Of a DNA stretch of 64,000 nucleotides, positions 12,600-24,252 are shown piece after piece. The notes beneath the pieces are model-generated. The model ran no database searches, was not told the DNA's origin, and saw only the letters and a list, made by a program, of their open reading frames with translations. The DNA comes from Talpa occidentalis (taxonomy: Eukaryota; Chordata; Mammalia; Eulipotyphla; Talpidae), in the NCBI RefSeq assembly GCF_014898055.3, contig NW_023605194.1, forward strand, positions 61,543,361 through 61,607,360, given 5' to 3'. The position numbers were made by a program, and so were the translations under genes. Position 1 is the first letter of the stretch. Each line of letters opens with the position of its first letter.

Positions 12600-14254
12600 A
12601 GAAACCTAGGTGCTGTAAAAAGAATACACATACCTGTACTGTTTTCTTATGCTACATGACACTTTTAAGGGTCACACCATTTAGCCTTGGGTAGACCTTG
12701 AGTCTTGACAGCAGATAGAGATGTCAAAGGAAGTATTGGTGCTTTTAATACTCACACTGCATCTTTTTTATTGCTTTTATTAATTCCAATGTCTGAGAGT
12801 GACTCTAAGTTGTCCCCAGATTAGGGGAAATTTTACTGTCACCTAGCTGTACAATAACTTGACTGGGGTAAATTCTGAGCTATAATCTCCTTGCATCAAC
12901 CTTTCCCCAGCTCATCATGTGGATGAGGTTCTGACCACATTGGTGAAATGAGCAGCTAGGAAGTGTGAGGTGGTATGGAGCTGACACTACATTTTCCCAC
13001 TTCCTCTAGTCTGCTGCCAGTGTTAATCTGAAGCCATGCCATGGCACATAGAGAGCACACACTGAATATTTGGTCAGTTTATACTTTCATAGGTCCAGTG
13101 CAGAGTTCAAAGGCAGTGATTTTCAAAAGTCAATTTAGGGATGATGAGGAAAACATAGAATTATGAGTTTTGCAGAGTTAAATAATCTATTTATAAATTT
13201 ATGAGGGTATATCTTTTATTTTAGGTTATTCCTTTCATTAAATTCTCAGAGCTATATTTTTGCTTTCTGGATTTCAATGGCAGAATAAAAAGACAACAGT
13301 ATTATATTGCTTCCCAAAGTATTTAGAGAGATTTTACTGAAACAAAGACACTTGGAACCACAGCAAAGAACTTAATGTGGGAGAGCCTCTGGGGAAGGTG
13401 TTCCATATAGGTGGAGGTGGCTTTGAAAAACCATCAATAATCACAGGCAACAATGGACAGCCTTAGTTTGTGCTTGGTGAGTGGATGAGTAATTCTTTTA
13501 AATGGAATACAATCTTGTGTAAAACTTATTTTCCAGAAACACACACCACCTCTTACAGATATGAACCTAAATTTAATTATGAATCTAAACAACACATTCT
13601 TTCTTTGTTAACTTGTGGCAAAATATTCAAGCAGTAACCATACAATGTTTGGGGAAAAATATAGATTGGAGAAAAAAGAATTAATCAAATGTGAAATACA
13701 TGCCAACCTTCAAACTCCAGTTGTCTAGAGGTAAAATATGGTTTGAATTGTTTCTCTGTATATGTTTTCCCATGGTTACCACATTCCTAAGGTATTGATT
13801 ATAGCATCTATTACATGCCTGTTCACAAAACAGGGAGAAATGTAAATACCTTAAGGAGAGATCAACACTTATCAATAAAAATGTCTGCTTACATATTTGT
13901 GGATAAAGAACCAATCTGGGTGCTCTAAAAAAATGTGGGCCTTCAGGCTTGCACTAGTAATGAAAAATACACTATCAACCCCTAAGGCAAATCCCATGAT
14001 ATGGGAAAAGAAGATCTGAGAAATGAAAGCTGAATACAGATCTTTTTCTTAACAGTTCAAAATGTTTTCTACTAGCCAAATTAAAAATATAATGTCTCTA
14101 CGCCTTTCTATTACTTTTATCACTCCCTTTAGAGTTTGGTGAAAATGCAATAAAACGTTGCTCATTCTGCTATATTTAACTCACCAAACTGCAATTTGCT
14201 AAGAGATATTTGATGTTTAAAAGCCTTTTGAGTCCACAGAAATAAGTTATGGGG
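12600..14254. other. Intronic, nothing recognised
   Basis: Unique AT-rich intron sequence between a SINE and an L2 end. Confidence 0.55.
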
Positions 14255-14345
14255 GATGTGTCTCATTCATTTTTGTATTCCCAGCATCTTAATTACTCCA
14301 TTTCACATGATTGATTTTGAATAAATGTTTGTTCAAAGAATGTAT
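14255..14345 (+). mobile_element. L2 LINE 3' terminal fragment
   Basis: ttttgtattcccagcatctt...tgaataaatgtttgttcaaagaatg is the L2 terminus. Confidence 0.6.
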
Positions 14346-14407
14346 GTATGTTGGTCAACAAAAAGTTATTTAAAATTTTGAAAATTTTAAATCCCAGTGT
14401 TCAAATT

Positions 14408-14674
14408 TTTTTTTTAAGATTTTATTTATTTATTCATACAAGAGCTGGGGTACAGGCCAGAGTTGTGAGGGGGTGAGAGGATTCACCTGAGACAGAGTAG
14501 GGAACAGAACAGGCAGACTGACGAAATACACTGCTGAGGGGAGCAGCAGGTGAGTCAGGAGAGGTCTGCTGCAGCATATGGGTAGCTCCCTGGCTGGGGA
14601 TCGAACTTGTGCTGCAGTGGCTGTGGATAGCTTCATAGGTTGCATCTTAACCTCTTGTACTACCAGGGAGGCCC
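14408..14674 (-). mobile_element. tRNA-derived SINE
   Basis: Minus-strand full copy from ttttttttaagattttatttatttattc to accagggaggccc. The older-subfamily tail is recognisable. Confidence 0.92.
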
Positions 14675-14745
14675 ACAAATGGTTTTTAAATATGAAATGA
14701 TTTTTTTTTCCTCCATGAAAATAACATTCTCTGGTTTCTTAGTCT

Positions 14746-14985
14746 CTTTTCCTTTTTTTTTTTTTTTGGACTGTTGTATGTTTATTTTATTTTTAATATT
14801 AATTTTTTAAATTTTTACATCACCATTCATTTTTAAACAATATTTGCGTCCCCCCACCCTCTCAGGTATAGTCCCCATAGAGTTTCCTTCACAAATTAAC
14901 CCGTGCACCATCACCTCAGTTCCCTGTGCTCCTCCCTCCCTCCCTCTGATCCCTCTCCCTCCTCCTCCCCTGCAGTATGTCTCTA
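14746..14985 (-). mobile_element. Probable retroelement 3' end (pyrimidine-rich)
   Basis: On the minus strand this reads as a G-rich tract (reverse of ctccctccctccctctgatccctc), then AT-rich sequence, then an A-run of 15 or more (14746-14766 as T). This is the layout of an L1-type 3' UTR. It was interrupted at 14986 by a SINE. The family was not recognised. Confidence 0.4.
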
Positions 14986-15265
14986 GGGCCTCCCCTGGTA
15001 GCACAGGTGGTTGAGCGCTGTGCTGTGAAGCTGTCTGCAGCCTCTGCAGCGTGGGTTCAATCCAGGCCAATAAGCGAGAATCCCACATGGCACAGCAGAC
15101 CTCTCCTGTTTTCGCCCACCGCTCCCTTCAGCAGTGTATTTCAGTCAGGCTGCCTATTCTGTTCCCTGCTTTGTCTCTGGTGAATCCTCTCACCCTCCCT
15201 CGCATCTGGCCTATACCCCAGTTCTTGTATGCATGAATAAATAAATCTAAAAAAAAAAATAATAA
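14986..15265 (+). mobile_element. tRNA-derived SINE
   Basis: Full SINE from gggcctcccctggtagcac to an AATAAATAAATC tail plus A-run, inserted into a pyrimidine-rich tract. I could not define a convincing target-site duplication. Confidence 0.92.
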
Positions 15266-15269
15266 ATTA

Positions 15270-16068
15270 CCGTGTTATTAATCTCCTACTTTAGCAACAC
15301 AATAAGCTACCATTCTAATCCAATTTTTGAGTAGTTACACTGTCCAGGAGACCACTGTTCTACTCCCTGTAACCCTTGCTCTGACACGTATGTTCCCACT
15401 CTAGGCAGCTAGTTCTCTGTGTCTGGCTCATTTGTAGACACCAGGCAAAGACACCAGGAGTATCTGAGTCAGCCAGAATTTCAAACAGGAAATGAGAATG
15501 GTTTCTTACCCAAATAATTCACCATCATTTCATAAATTGCTACTATAGAGAATATTATACCTTGAAAGTGTATACTTTATAACTAGATGAATGTGTCTAT
15601 GTGAATACTTATGTGTGTATATGATGATACACATATTTACCTTTAATTTTAAAAGATGGAGACCACAGTGACTTCATCCATGCTATTTCTATGGTTTATA
15701 GCTATGCTGCAGTGAACCTACACAGACACAGTGTAAATAAATCTTTTAAATAATTTTTTCCCTGAGAGATGGTAAATACATTCTTGAAAGCTGTAGGTGT
15801 CAGAGAGAAAAGAAACCAATTTTTTCTGGGTGACACAGTCAATTTATGTCTATATCTTTTTAAAATTCTTAGAATAGTTGACTCCTTATGCTTACATTTT
15901 TGTGGCACAGGAATTATATACACAGAATGTATTTGCTATATTATTTAGAAAAGTGATGATAAGGAATATTTCTTGATAATACACAGTATTGAAGATAAAT
16001 GATAATCAGAACAGGAATAATTATAATAAATGGAGGGTGCTGATCATACCATTTAATCTATTTTAGGT
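15270..16068. other. Intronic, nothing recognised
   Basis: Unique-looking sequence between two SINEs, with a short TG/TA-rich patch near 15595-15640. Confidence 0.55.
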
Positions 16069-16084
16069 ATATTTCCTTGACAAA

Positions 16085-16344
16085 TTTTTTAAAGATATTT
16101 TCTTTTTTATTTACTTTTTAAAAATTTCTGCGTAGAAGAATTGGAGTGTAGGCCAGAGGTGCCAGAGGTGAGAGGATTCATCAGAGACAGTGTGGGGAGC
16201 AGAACAGGCAGAGCCATTGAAATACACGCCTGAGGAGGGCATGGGCGAGACAAGAGAGGTCTGCTAGCTCCCTGGCCAGGCACTGAACTCAGGCTGTAGC
16301 AGTGATAGCTCTGAGACTTAACCTCTAGGCCACTAGGGAGGACC
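16085..16344 (-). mobile_element. tRNA-derived SINE, diverged
   Basis: This minus-strand copy is more diverged and shortened in the middle. The flanks atatttcctt at 16069-16078 and 16345-16354 form a 10-bp target-site duplication. Confidence 0.9.
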
Positions 16345-16354
16345 ATATTTCCTT

Positions 16355-17714
16355 AAAGAAAATTGTACTTCTTTGGACTACTGATGTTTGAGGCGCTCAG
16401 TCTTACTTTCTTGTGTTACAGTACTTAATATTTATAAAGAGCTTTACCAACACATGCATGTTTTCCTGCAGAGATGGTACATTTTTAATTGGTTCTTATG
16501 TGTCATGTTTGTCATCTCACTGTGCCTCTGTTCTAGTCTCTCTAGGGTTCTATTATATTTAATGGTGATTTCATAAACCCATTTCTTTGTTATGCTTGAG
16601 GGAACAGTTTGCTTATATTGTGAGAACCTGGGTGACAGAGCTCTCTATCTGGTAATAGGGAAAGCTGCTATAAAATTGCTATTGGTTGGACTACCCTAGG
16701 TATGAGGAAAGTGGTGTGGTTTGGTCAATTCTCAGTGGAGCTTTTCACTTTATTGGTATTTGTCTATTCTATTTTAATAAACCATTGGGTAGATGCAGGC
16801 AGAATGCGCCACAAATCAATTATATGATCCATGTAGCATATTTACTGGGCTTGAGCTGCAAAGGACATACTTTGCTGAAATTGTACACTCAATTACTGAA
16901 GTCTACATTCAATCTGTTTAGATCTATTTTTTTTTTAAGGTTCCGAAAACAACGGAGCAGTCTATTTTGATGAGGACTTGTTCAGAATAAGCACACAATA
17001 AAGAATGAGATACTGTTTTCTCCAGTACAGCTGTAGAAATAATAGACAAAATAATACTCTTATTATATTGCCCTTTAGAGTTTTTAATTTAATAGAAAAT
17101 TGTTCTGCCCTTCAGCAAGTTTTAGTATATTCATTCATTAAGTCTTTGAATTTTCTGTTTTACTAGTAATTGCTGAGCACAGTGTAAGGTGGAAGGATAC
17201 AGAAACCAATTCTAGGTCAGAAGATGACTTAACACACTGGAATCTTTTCACTTACATTTACATATAGCTGTGGTACCACAATTTCTCAAAGGATCCAACT
17301 GCTTGGGCTCCTAGGAGGCAGATGGCCAAGCATGCTTTTGATCATGAGAAGCAAGATAAACATAAAATCATCTTTCCTACTCAACTAAGCCTAATCACTA
17401 CTTTCCCCCCATTTAAGTTCTTAGTTGCTTAATTTCCCACTAATTCAATCCTTCCTCATCCTTTTCCCATTTCTTTTCTTTTCTTCTTTCTGACATCCCA
17501 GAAGGAGAAATCATTTCTTTTCTTTTCTCATTGCTGTTGAATGAACCCAGCAGCTTTTTATTTGGATTGTGCCATTATGGAAAAAAAAGAAAACAGTCAT
17601 TTTGATCTTCTGGTCTAGAAACAATCTATTTTTACAAGTGTAAAAGAATCAATGCTTATGCTCTTTAATGGGGAATATTAAAAAAAGAAATTTTACACTA
17701 ATTTTGGATATTTA
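16355..17714. other. Intronic, nothing recognised
   Basis: AT-rich; the only local feature is a pyrimidine-rich stretch near 17450-17530. Confidence 0.55.
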
Positions 17715-18262
17715 AGTACCCCCATGTTCATTGCAGCATTATTCACAATTATTCACAATAGCCAAGAGTTGGATATAACATCCAGTTGACTGGATAAAGA
17801 TGTGGTATATATTTATATATATATATATATATACACATACATACACATATATGCACTTACACACACATGAAAAGAGTTGTCTTTTCACACACAAGGTGGA
17901 ATACTACTCAGCTATTAAAAATGAAAGACTGCCATTTGTAACAACAGGGATGGAACTTGAGGAAATTATGCTAAGCAAATAAATTAGCAGCAGAAAGATA
18001 AATGCCTCATAATTTTACTCAATGTGACAATAAAGAAATAAAACAAATGAACTATTATAAAAAAAATATAAAATTTTCAATATAAGACCAAATTAGTGGT
18101 TACCAGAAGGGTAAGAAAGAGGTACAGAATATGAGGAAGGATGAAACTAGACTTCAGTGGAGAGCATAATGTAGTATATATACAGATGTGGACTTATAAA
18201 GATGTATACCTGAAACCTATAAGATATCATAAACGAGTGTTACTTCAATAAATTTTTTTGAA
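17715..18262 (+). mobile_element. Old L1 3' end
   Basis: Plus-strand L1 C-terminal ORF2 remnants (ttcattgcagcattattcac, ggaatactactcagc, ggatggaacttgagg) are followed by a 3' UTR and a tail ending acttcaataaattttttt. It contains a TA/CA microsatellite at 17806-17850. Reading frames are broken. Confidence 0.82.
17806..17862 (+). repeat. (TA)n/(CA)n microsatellite
   Basis: tatatttatata...tacacatacatacacatatatgc, within an old L1 3' end. Confidence 0.9.
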
Positions 18263-18329
18263 AAAACAAGTGATTTTAAGAGTCAGGTTGAGATATGATT
18301 TAAATACAATAAATGAACCTTTTTATAGC

Positions 18330-18960
18330 CAGTGATTTTTAAGCTTTGGCAATGTTACAGTCGTGTACCACTTCCATAACCTCCCACACACAATTCCTTT
18401 GTGCCCCTTGGTAAGATACTCGCCTTTCCCCAATCACAGCTACTGGCAAACACTAATCGCTTTTCTGTCCTTAGTTTTGTCTATTCCAGAAAGTCATACA
18501 ACCTGAATAATACAATCTATAGCCTTTGAGATTGGCTTCTTTCATTTAGATAATGCTTCTGAGACTACTCCTGTTATTGTTAATATTAGTTTGCTCTATT
18601 TTATTATTGTATAGTTTTTCATTTATGGATGCACAGTTTGTCCATTTATCAAATAATGAATATTTGGATTATTTCCAGGTTTTGGTAATTACTGAAGTTG
18701 CTATGGATATTTGGATAAAAGTTTTTATGTAAATGTATGCCTTCATTTCTTTTGGGTAAATCCCTAAGAGTAGGGTCGCTGGGTCATATGGTAATGGTAT
18801 ATTTAACTTTGTAAGAAAATGTGAAACTTTTCTGAAGGGCCTGTGCCATTTTGCTTTTCCATAGTAATGTGAGCACTGTAGTTTCTTCACATGCTTGCCA
18901 CAATTTGGTATTTTCAGAGTTTTTTACTTGAGCCACTCATTGTAAATTTAATTTGTACAC
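18330..18960 (-). mobile_element. Old L1 3' end
   Basis: Reversed L1 3' UTR and ORF2 end: ctattccagaaagtcatac, ttcatttagataatg, tggatgcacagtttg, gggtcatatggtaatgg. Ancient and diverged. Confidence 0.78.
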
Positions 18961-19022
18961 CCTAAAAAGCAATGATGTTCAATATTTGTGTGTGTGTTCT
19001 TGCTTGCTATGTACACCTATTC

Positions 19023-19990
19023 TTTTTAGTGTGTGGTGAAATATACATAATATAAAATTTTATGCTGATAATAGCCATTGGCAAACATTTATCTGCTTTC
19101 TGATTCTATACATTTCCCTTTTTGCATATAAATGGAATCATTTGAAATATGGTCTTTGTGCCTGGTTTCCTTCATTTAGCACAATGTTTACAAAGTTCAT
19201 CCATGTTGGAGCACATATCAGTATCCCATTCCTTTTTATGGCTAAATGATATTCCATCTTAGGAATATACCATGATGTGTTTATCCTTTCATCAACTGAT
19301 GGCCATTTGGGTTGTTTCCAGATGTCTACTGTAAAGAGTGCTGCTATGAACATTTGTGGACATAGTTTCATTTGGGCACATTTGCAGCTCTTTTGTGTAT
19401 ATACCTAGGAGCAGAATAGCTTGGTTTTACTATAATTCTATGTTTAATTTATTGAAGATTCATCAAACTGTTTTTCCACAATGGTCAAACCATTTGAAGT
19501 TTGTGCAAGGTTTGGCATTCCAATTTCTTCACATCTTTATCAGCCTAATGGGTGTGGAATGGTATCTCTCCTTATGGTTTTAATTCGCATTTCCCTACTG
19601 GCTAATAATTGTACATCTTTTCATGTATTTATTAATTATTTGTATCTCCTCTTTAAAGAAATGTCTCTTAGAATTCTTTGCCCATTTTTTAAGTTGGATT
19701 GTGTTTTGGATTGGATTGGATTGTTTTTTGCTATGGAGTTATACTAGTGATTTATGTATTCTGGATAGCAGACCCTCATCAGACAAGTATTTGTGTAAAA
19801 TTCTATGAGTTATCTTTTCATTTTCTTAAGTGTCTTTTAAAGACATTGTTTTTAACTTTGATCAACCCAATTTATCAATTTATGATTTGTGCTTTTTATG
19901 TATTATCTAAGAAATATTTGCCAAATCCAAGATTATAAAGATCTTATACTGTTTTCACTTAGAAGTTCTATAGTTTGGTATTTTCTATTT
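19023..19990 (-). mobile_element. Old L1 3' end, second copy
   Basis: This is another reversed L1 3' segment directly after the previous one. It restarts at gtgaaatatacataatataaa and runs through tttccttcatttagcac, tgctatgaacatttgtgg and gtgtggaatggtatctc. The restart in the sequence order shows it is a separate insertion rather than a continuation. Confidence 0.8.
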
Positions 19991-20069
19991 AGGTCTATGA
20001 CCTATCCATTAACTTTTTCATATGGTATGAAACAAGGACTTTTAAATCTAAAGTGATGCATTCCAATTT

Positions 20070-20225
20070 CTATTTGCTACTTACCAGTTGTGTCACTTTA
20101 GGTAAAACATTCAACATGAACCTGTTTCCTCATTTAAGGCAAAGACAGAAATATTTATTTCCTCATCTGTCAGAATTGTGAGGATCAAGTGAAAATAAGT
20201 ATAAAAGTGCTTTTTAAAATCATAG
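20070..20225 (+). mobile_element. MIR SINE
   Basis: ttgctacttaccagttgtgtcactttagg...tcctcatctgtcagaattgtgaggatcaag is the MIR core in forward order. Confidence 0.75.
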
Positions 20226-20344
20226 TCTAAATGTTAACTATTATTATTTTTTAGCTGACAGCAGCAAAAGAAAGATGTATAAGAATGTGTCATAATTGGG
20301 GGAAAGCCAGAACTCAAACAATTACTGGCAGTAGAGTGAGGTAT

Positions 20345-20430
20345 GTAGCTAAGAGCTATTTAGTTTTTAAATAGACCTGTGTTTGAATTCCAGTTTTGTC
20401 ACTTCCTAGAGGAAGAACCTCACGTGGGTT
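20345..20430 (+). mobile_element. MIR fragment
   Basis: agacctgtgtttgaattccagttttgtcacttcct resembles the MIR head and core; only this part is recognisable. Confidence 0.5.
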
Positions 20431-20592
20431 ACCGCATTCTATAATTCTCAACATTCTTACCTATACAAAAAGGAAGGAAAATAAATTCCCAGGGTGGTTA
20501 GAGGAAGAAGCAAGTTACAGACTACATAGAAAGTCAGTGACATATAGAGTAGAGAATTTAAAAAAATCACCTTTTTTTGAGGGAGAGAATGA

Positions 20593-20596
<4 letters not shown>

Positions 20597-20656
<60 letters not shown>
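20597..20656 (+). repeat. Compound (AT)n-(AG)n microsatellite
   Basis: More than 20 AT units are followed directly by about 12 AG units with no break. It lies inside the RNLS last intron. The AT block is self-complementary. Confidence 0.98.
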
Positions 20657-21059
20657 TTAATAAAAAGCTAATGTGACTGTCATGGTTTACAGAAATACTA
20701 TACCAGATGTCGTCAAAGACCAAGGTGAAAAGAAAGAACAGGGTTAAAACAGGGCAGTAGGGCCTTTACTTCAGACACTTCTGATTGTGGTGATGGCAAG
20801 GCCTCAGCCAGAAGACACTCACAACACCACAGTCTACTAAACTGACCTAGAAGATAATTTCTAGATATGCTGGCATAATAAATAAGGCTCTCAAAGCCCT
20901 GGATTCAACTTACCTGTCCAGCTTCATAGCCCCGAATTTCAGCGGCACATTTCATTGCCACCAAACTGAACTGCTGGCCATTTCTTAAATACACCTTCCA
21001 CTCTCGTGCCTCATGCAAAGGGATGTGTTGTTGGAACATTATTCCAACATCACTCTCTT

Positions 21060-21342
21060 GGCCTCTCCAACTCTACCTTGGATGATTTCGCTCAAGTGAC
21101 ATCTCCTTTTCGGAAACTGATTCTTAGTATTTCCTCCTCAAATTTCCTCTGTGATCCTATAGTATATTATGCATACCTTTCTTTCAGCAATATGTGCAAT
21201 ATCATGATTATATGCTTTTTATTATCATGATTATCTTGCTGATTATAGGGGAAACTTCTTGAAGAAGGGAGCAGTCTTTGGGTCTTCAGAACACTGTATG
21301 ATGTCTGGCATATAGCACAGGCTCAATAAATGTGTGTTAATT
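21060..21342 (+). mobile_element. L2 LINE 3' end
   Basis: caagtgacatctccttttcgg...gaaacttcttgaagaaggga...ggcatatagcacaggctcaataaatgtg is the L2 3' end. Confidence 0.8.
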
Positions 21343-21344
21343 AA

Positions 21345-22483
21345 AAAAAGGAATGCATGTTATTAATATGTACTATTATTATTAGAAATTAATACATTAA
21401 ATTTTAATGGTGGTATAAATAGCTTTTGATAACCAAGTCTTGGGGGTTAGTTTTATAGTATAATACTTATGTCTGTTCTAAATAGGACAAATGTACTTAC
21501 CCTTTATGGAATCGGGCCTTTTTTTTCTTAGCATGTCCACAGCCATATAAAAACATTCATCATCCAGTTTTAGGTAGTAATACTGGATGCAGATGAATGT
21601 ATGAAGCATTTGCCCAGGTGACATAACAGATTCCTTAATAAAGTTTTCGCTAATGGAATGGTGTTTAAAATAATTAGTTCTATTGGAAAAGTGTGATGCT
21701 GCCTGCATGGCAGGATAAGTCCCATGATACTTGAGAAAAATGATTTTAATTAAACTCAAGTGTTGAAACATTTCATAGTTTACATAACATGGAATTTTAT
21801 GAAAAGGGGAAATATGTACCCATAGAAAAATTTGATTACATTGTGACCATACATCCCTAATTCAATGATGAATATTGCTCAGCTGATGATATCACACATA
21901 TGTGGCTAACTCATACTAAGTTGAAACAACTAGTTAGTTATGTGCCAGTGATAGAGAGGTGGGAGATGATACTATGGAGTGCTTAAGGTTGACACCTGCT
22001 GTTGATAAACTAGGTTATGACGTAGTCTGCCAATTCCAAAAAGTCTGTTTAGGCTCTCCAAAGTACAAAGGCTAGAGTGTGCTTGTGGTCACAGTTTCAA
22101 GACAGGAAATATTGACTCATGGCATAAATGTCTTAAATGACCAAATTCTGGAAAATGTGCGAGTTAGTTTGGAATGAATAACAATTTGCTGGAAAAACTG
22201 TAAGTTGAAAAGAAAACCAAACTGATTAGAGTTCCTTGTGTCTGTGGGCATCCACCACCTCTATCTCACTTTGTTCTGATGTGATTCAACCATCAGAATG
22301 ACAGTGTCATAGCCCCTGGCATTGGATCAGTCCTCCTGAGTCTTCCCTATCTAGAGCTCTTTGCATATGTGAAACAGAGAGAGAAGAGAAGAGAGCGTAT
22401 AAGAAAAAAAGAAAAAGTGGGGAAATATGTAGATATGAAGAGATATAATCATTGAAAGAAATGGAACACAGAGTTAAGCTATT
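21345..22483. other. Intronic, nothing recognised
   Basis: Unique-looking sequence up to the target-site duplication of the truncated L1 at 22499. Short purine-rich run at 22376-22420. Confidence 0.55.
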
Positions 22484-22498
22484 AAGAAATAGCTATCA

Positions 22499-23341
22499 AG
22501 ATGATGAGACTCAACAACAACAAAGAAAATAATCCTGTCAAAAAATGGGCAGAAGAGCTAAAAAGAAACTTCCCTGAAGAGGAAATGCAAATGGCCAACA
22601 GGCATATGAAAAATGTTCAACATCACTTGTAATCAGGGAAATGAAAGTCAAAACTACCATCAGATACCATCTTACACCAGTGAGAATGGCACATATTAAA
22701 AAAACTAGCAACAACAAATGTTGGTGAGGTTGTGGAGAAAAAGGAACTCTCCTGCACTGTTGGTGGGAGTGCAAACTGGTCCAACCACTATGGAGAGCTG
22801 TGTGGAGATTTCTGGACCTACTAAACATAGAACTTCCATATGATCCAGCAATTCCACTCCTAGGTATTTACCCAAAGGACACAGAAACATCAATTCCAAA
22901 GAGCACTTGCACCCCTATGTTTATAGCAGCACTATTTACAATAGCTAAGCTTTGGAAACAACCCAAATGCCCAAAAATAGATGACTGGATCAAGAAGATG
23001 TGGTACATATACACCATGAAATATTACTCAGCATTCAAAAAAGATAAACACATGCAATTTGCAGCAATATGGATGGCGCTGGAAAGGATCATGCTCAGCG
23101 AAATAAGCCAGAAAGAAAAAGAAAAATACTGGATGGTCTCACTCATAGCAGGAATCTAGAAAACTTAAATAAGGGACCAGGAAAATGAATAACTATAAGA
23201 AAGTGAAAATCAAAATCAACAAACAACTATGAACCAGAGACATTCTATGGGATGTGGGCTCCGGGGAGGGGAGGGGTTGTGGTCAAAATAAGGGGGTTGC
23301 AATTGTATAGGGAATATAAAAATAAAATTTATTAAAAAAAA
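22499..23341 (+). mobile_element. Young L1, 5'-truncated (about 0.84 kb)
   Basis: This is the 3' end of the same L1 family as the full-length copy: the last quarter of ORF2, the 3' UTR with a G-rich tract (23262-23277), AATAAA and an A-tail. It is flanked by a perfect 15-bp target-site duplication, AAGAAATAGCTATCA, at 22484-22498 and 23342-23356. The truncation point corresponds to about position 50891 of the full-length element. It is antisense to RNLS. Confidence 0.95.
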
Positions 23342-23404
23342 AAGAAATAGCTATCAGAGGACCTTTACCCCAACATCTTCCTTTCTCCTCTTGCTACTAC
23401 TGTT

Positions 23405-23630
23405 TAGTAATATTAATTAAGAACTTGCTTTGTATTAGTGTCTGTAGTAAATGTTTTCTACTGTGTTCTTTCATTTCATGCTTACCATAGGCCTATGAGG
23501 TAGGCCCAATTGTTACCATTTAAAGATAGGGGCCTGGAGCTGTAGAGTTGTTGTCTAACTTGCTCAGAGGCACACAGGGAACCAAGTTTGAACCAAGTTT
23601 CTGACTCCAAAGTTACAGGTCATAATCATA
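23405..23630 (-). mobile_element. MIR SINE
   Basis: cctatgaggtaggcccaattgttaccatttaaagat...aacttgctcagaggcacacaggga is the reversed MIR. Confidence 0.8.
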
Positions 23631-23634
23631 CCAC

Positions 23635-24252
23635 ATTATTAAAAATCAGGAATTATAAAGCACAAATATGGGAGAAAAGTCATTGTACCAGTGGCTGGAT
23701 AGCCAAGATAGAGTGATTATGTTGAGGAAATAAACTACAAAATAACACGCCAAATGTATTTCACTGATAAGCACAATTAATTTTTGCTTTTGTAAGAATT
23801 TATCCTAGTAGACAATATGTTTACATGATGTGCTAGTCAATGTCTTTAGGGGTATCAGCTTTAAAACTGGTTTGAGAATCAATTTACCAGTTTCATTAAA
23901 AAAGATAAATACAAACAGCTATGTTTCTTTAGTTATGTCTATTCGAACATTTAACAAAATTGTAAAGATTGAGTATTCATTTTATTTAAAAGGTTTAAGT
24001 CCAAATGACTTTAGCTGTTTCTAAAACATGAAATTCAAGCTCAAAACTCAAAGGGCTGCTCCAACTAATGTTATGCTGGAGAACACATTGAGCTCTGAAA
24101 GAGGCGTTCTACTTGTTGAAATAGGGTGTAGCTTATCAAGTAACTACTCTGAAGGGAGCAATATTTCAGATTTATAACAATTCAGAAGAACTATTGGTAT
24201 ATTCATACAATCAGTGATAATTTCCAGTTGCAACCTACCTAAAAGAAGAAAA
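23635..24252. other. Intronic, nothing recognised
   Basis: AT-rich sequence between a MIR and an old L1, without exon signal. Confidence 0.5.

Noticed and set aside
17800..17982. 60-codon frame over the TA/CA repeat
   Set aside because: Microsatellite plus L1 relic translation.
22538..22899. Open frames antisense to the truncated L1, with repeats at 50932-51410 and 55223-55631
   Set aside because: They are the complement of the L1 ORF2 C-terminus and recur because the L1 recurs.
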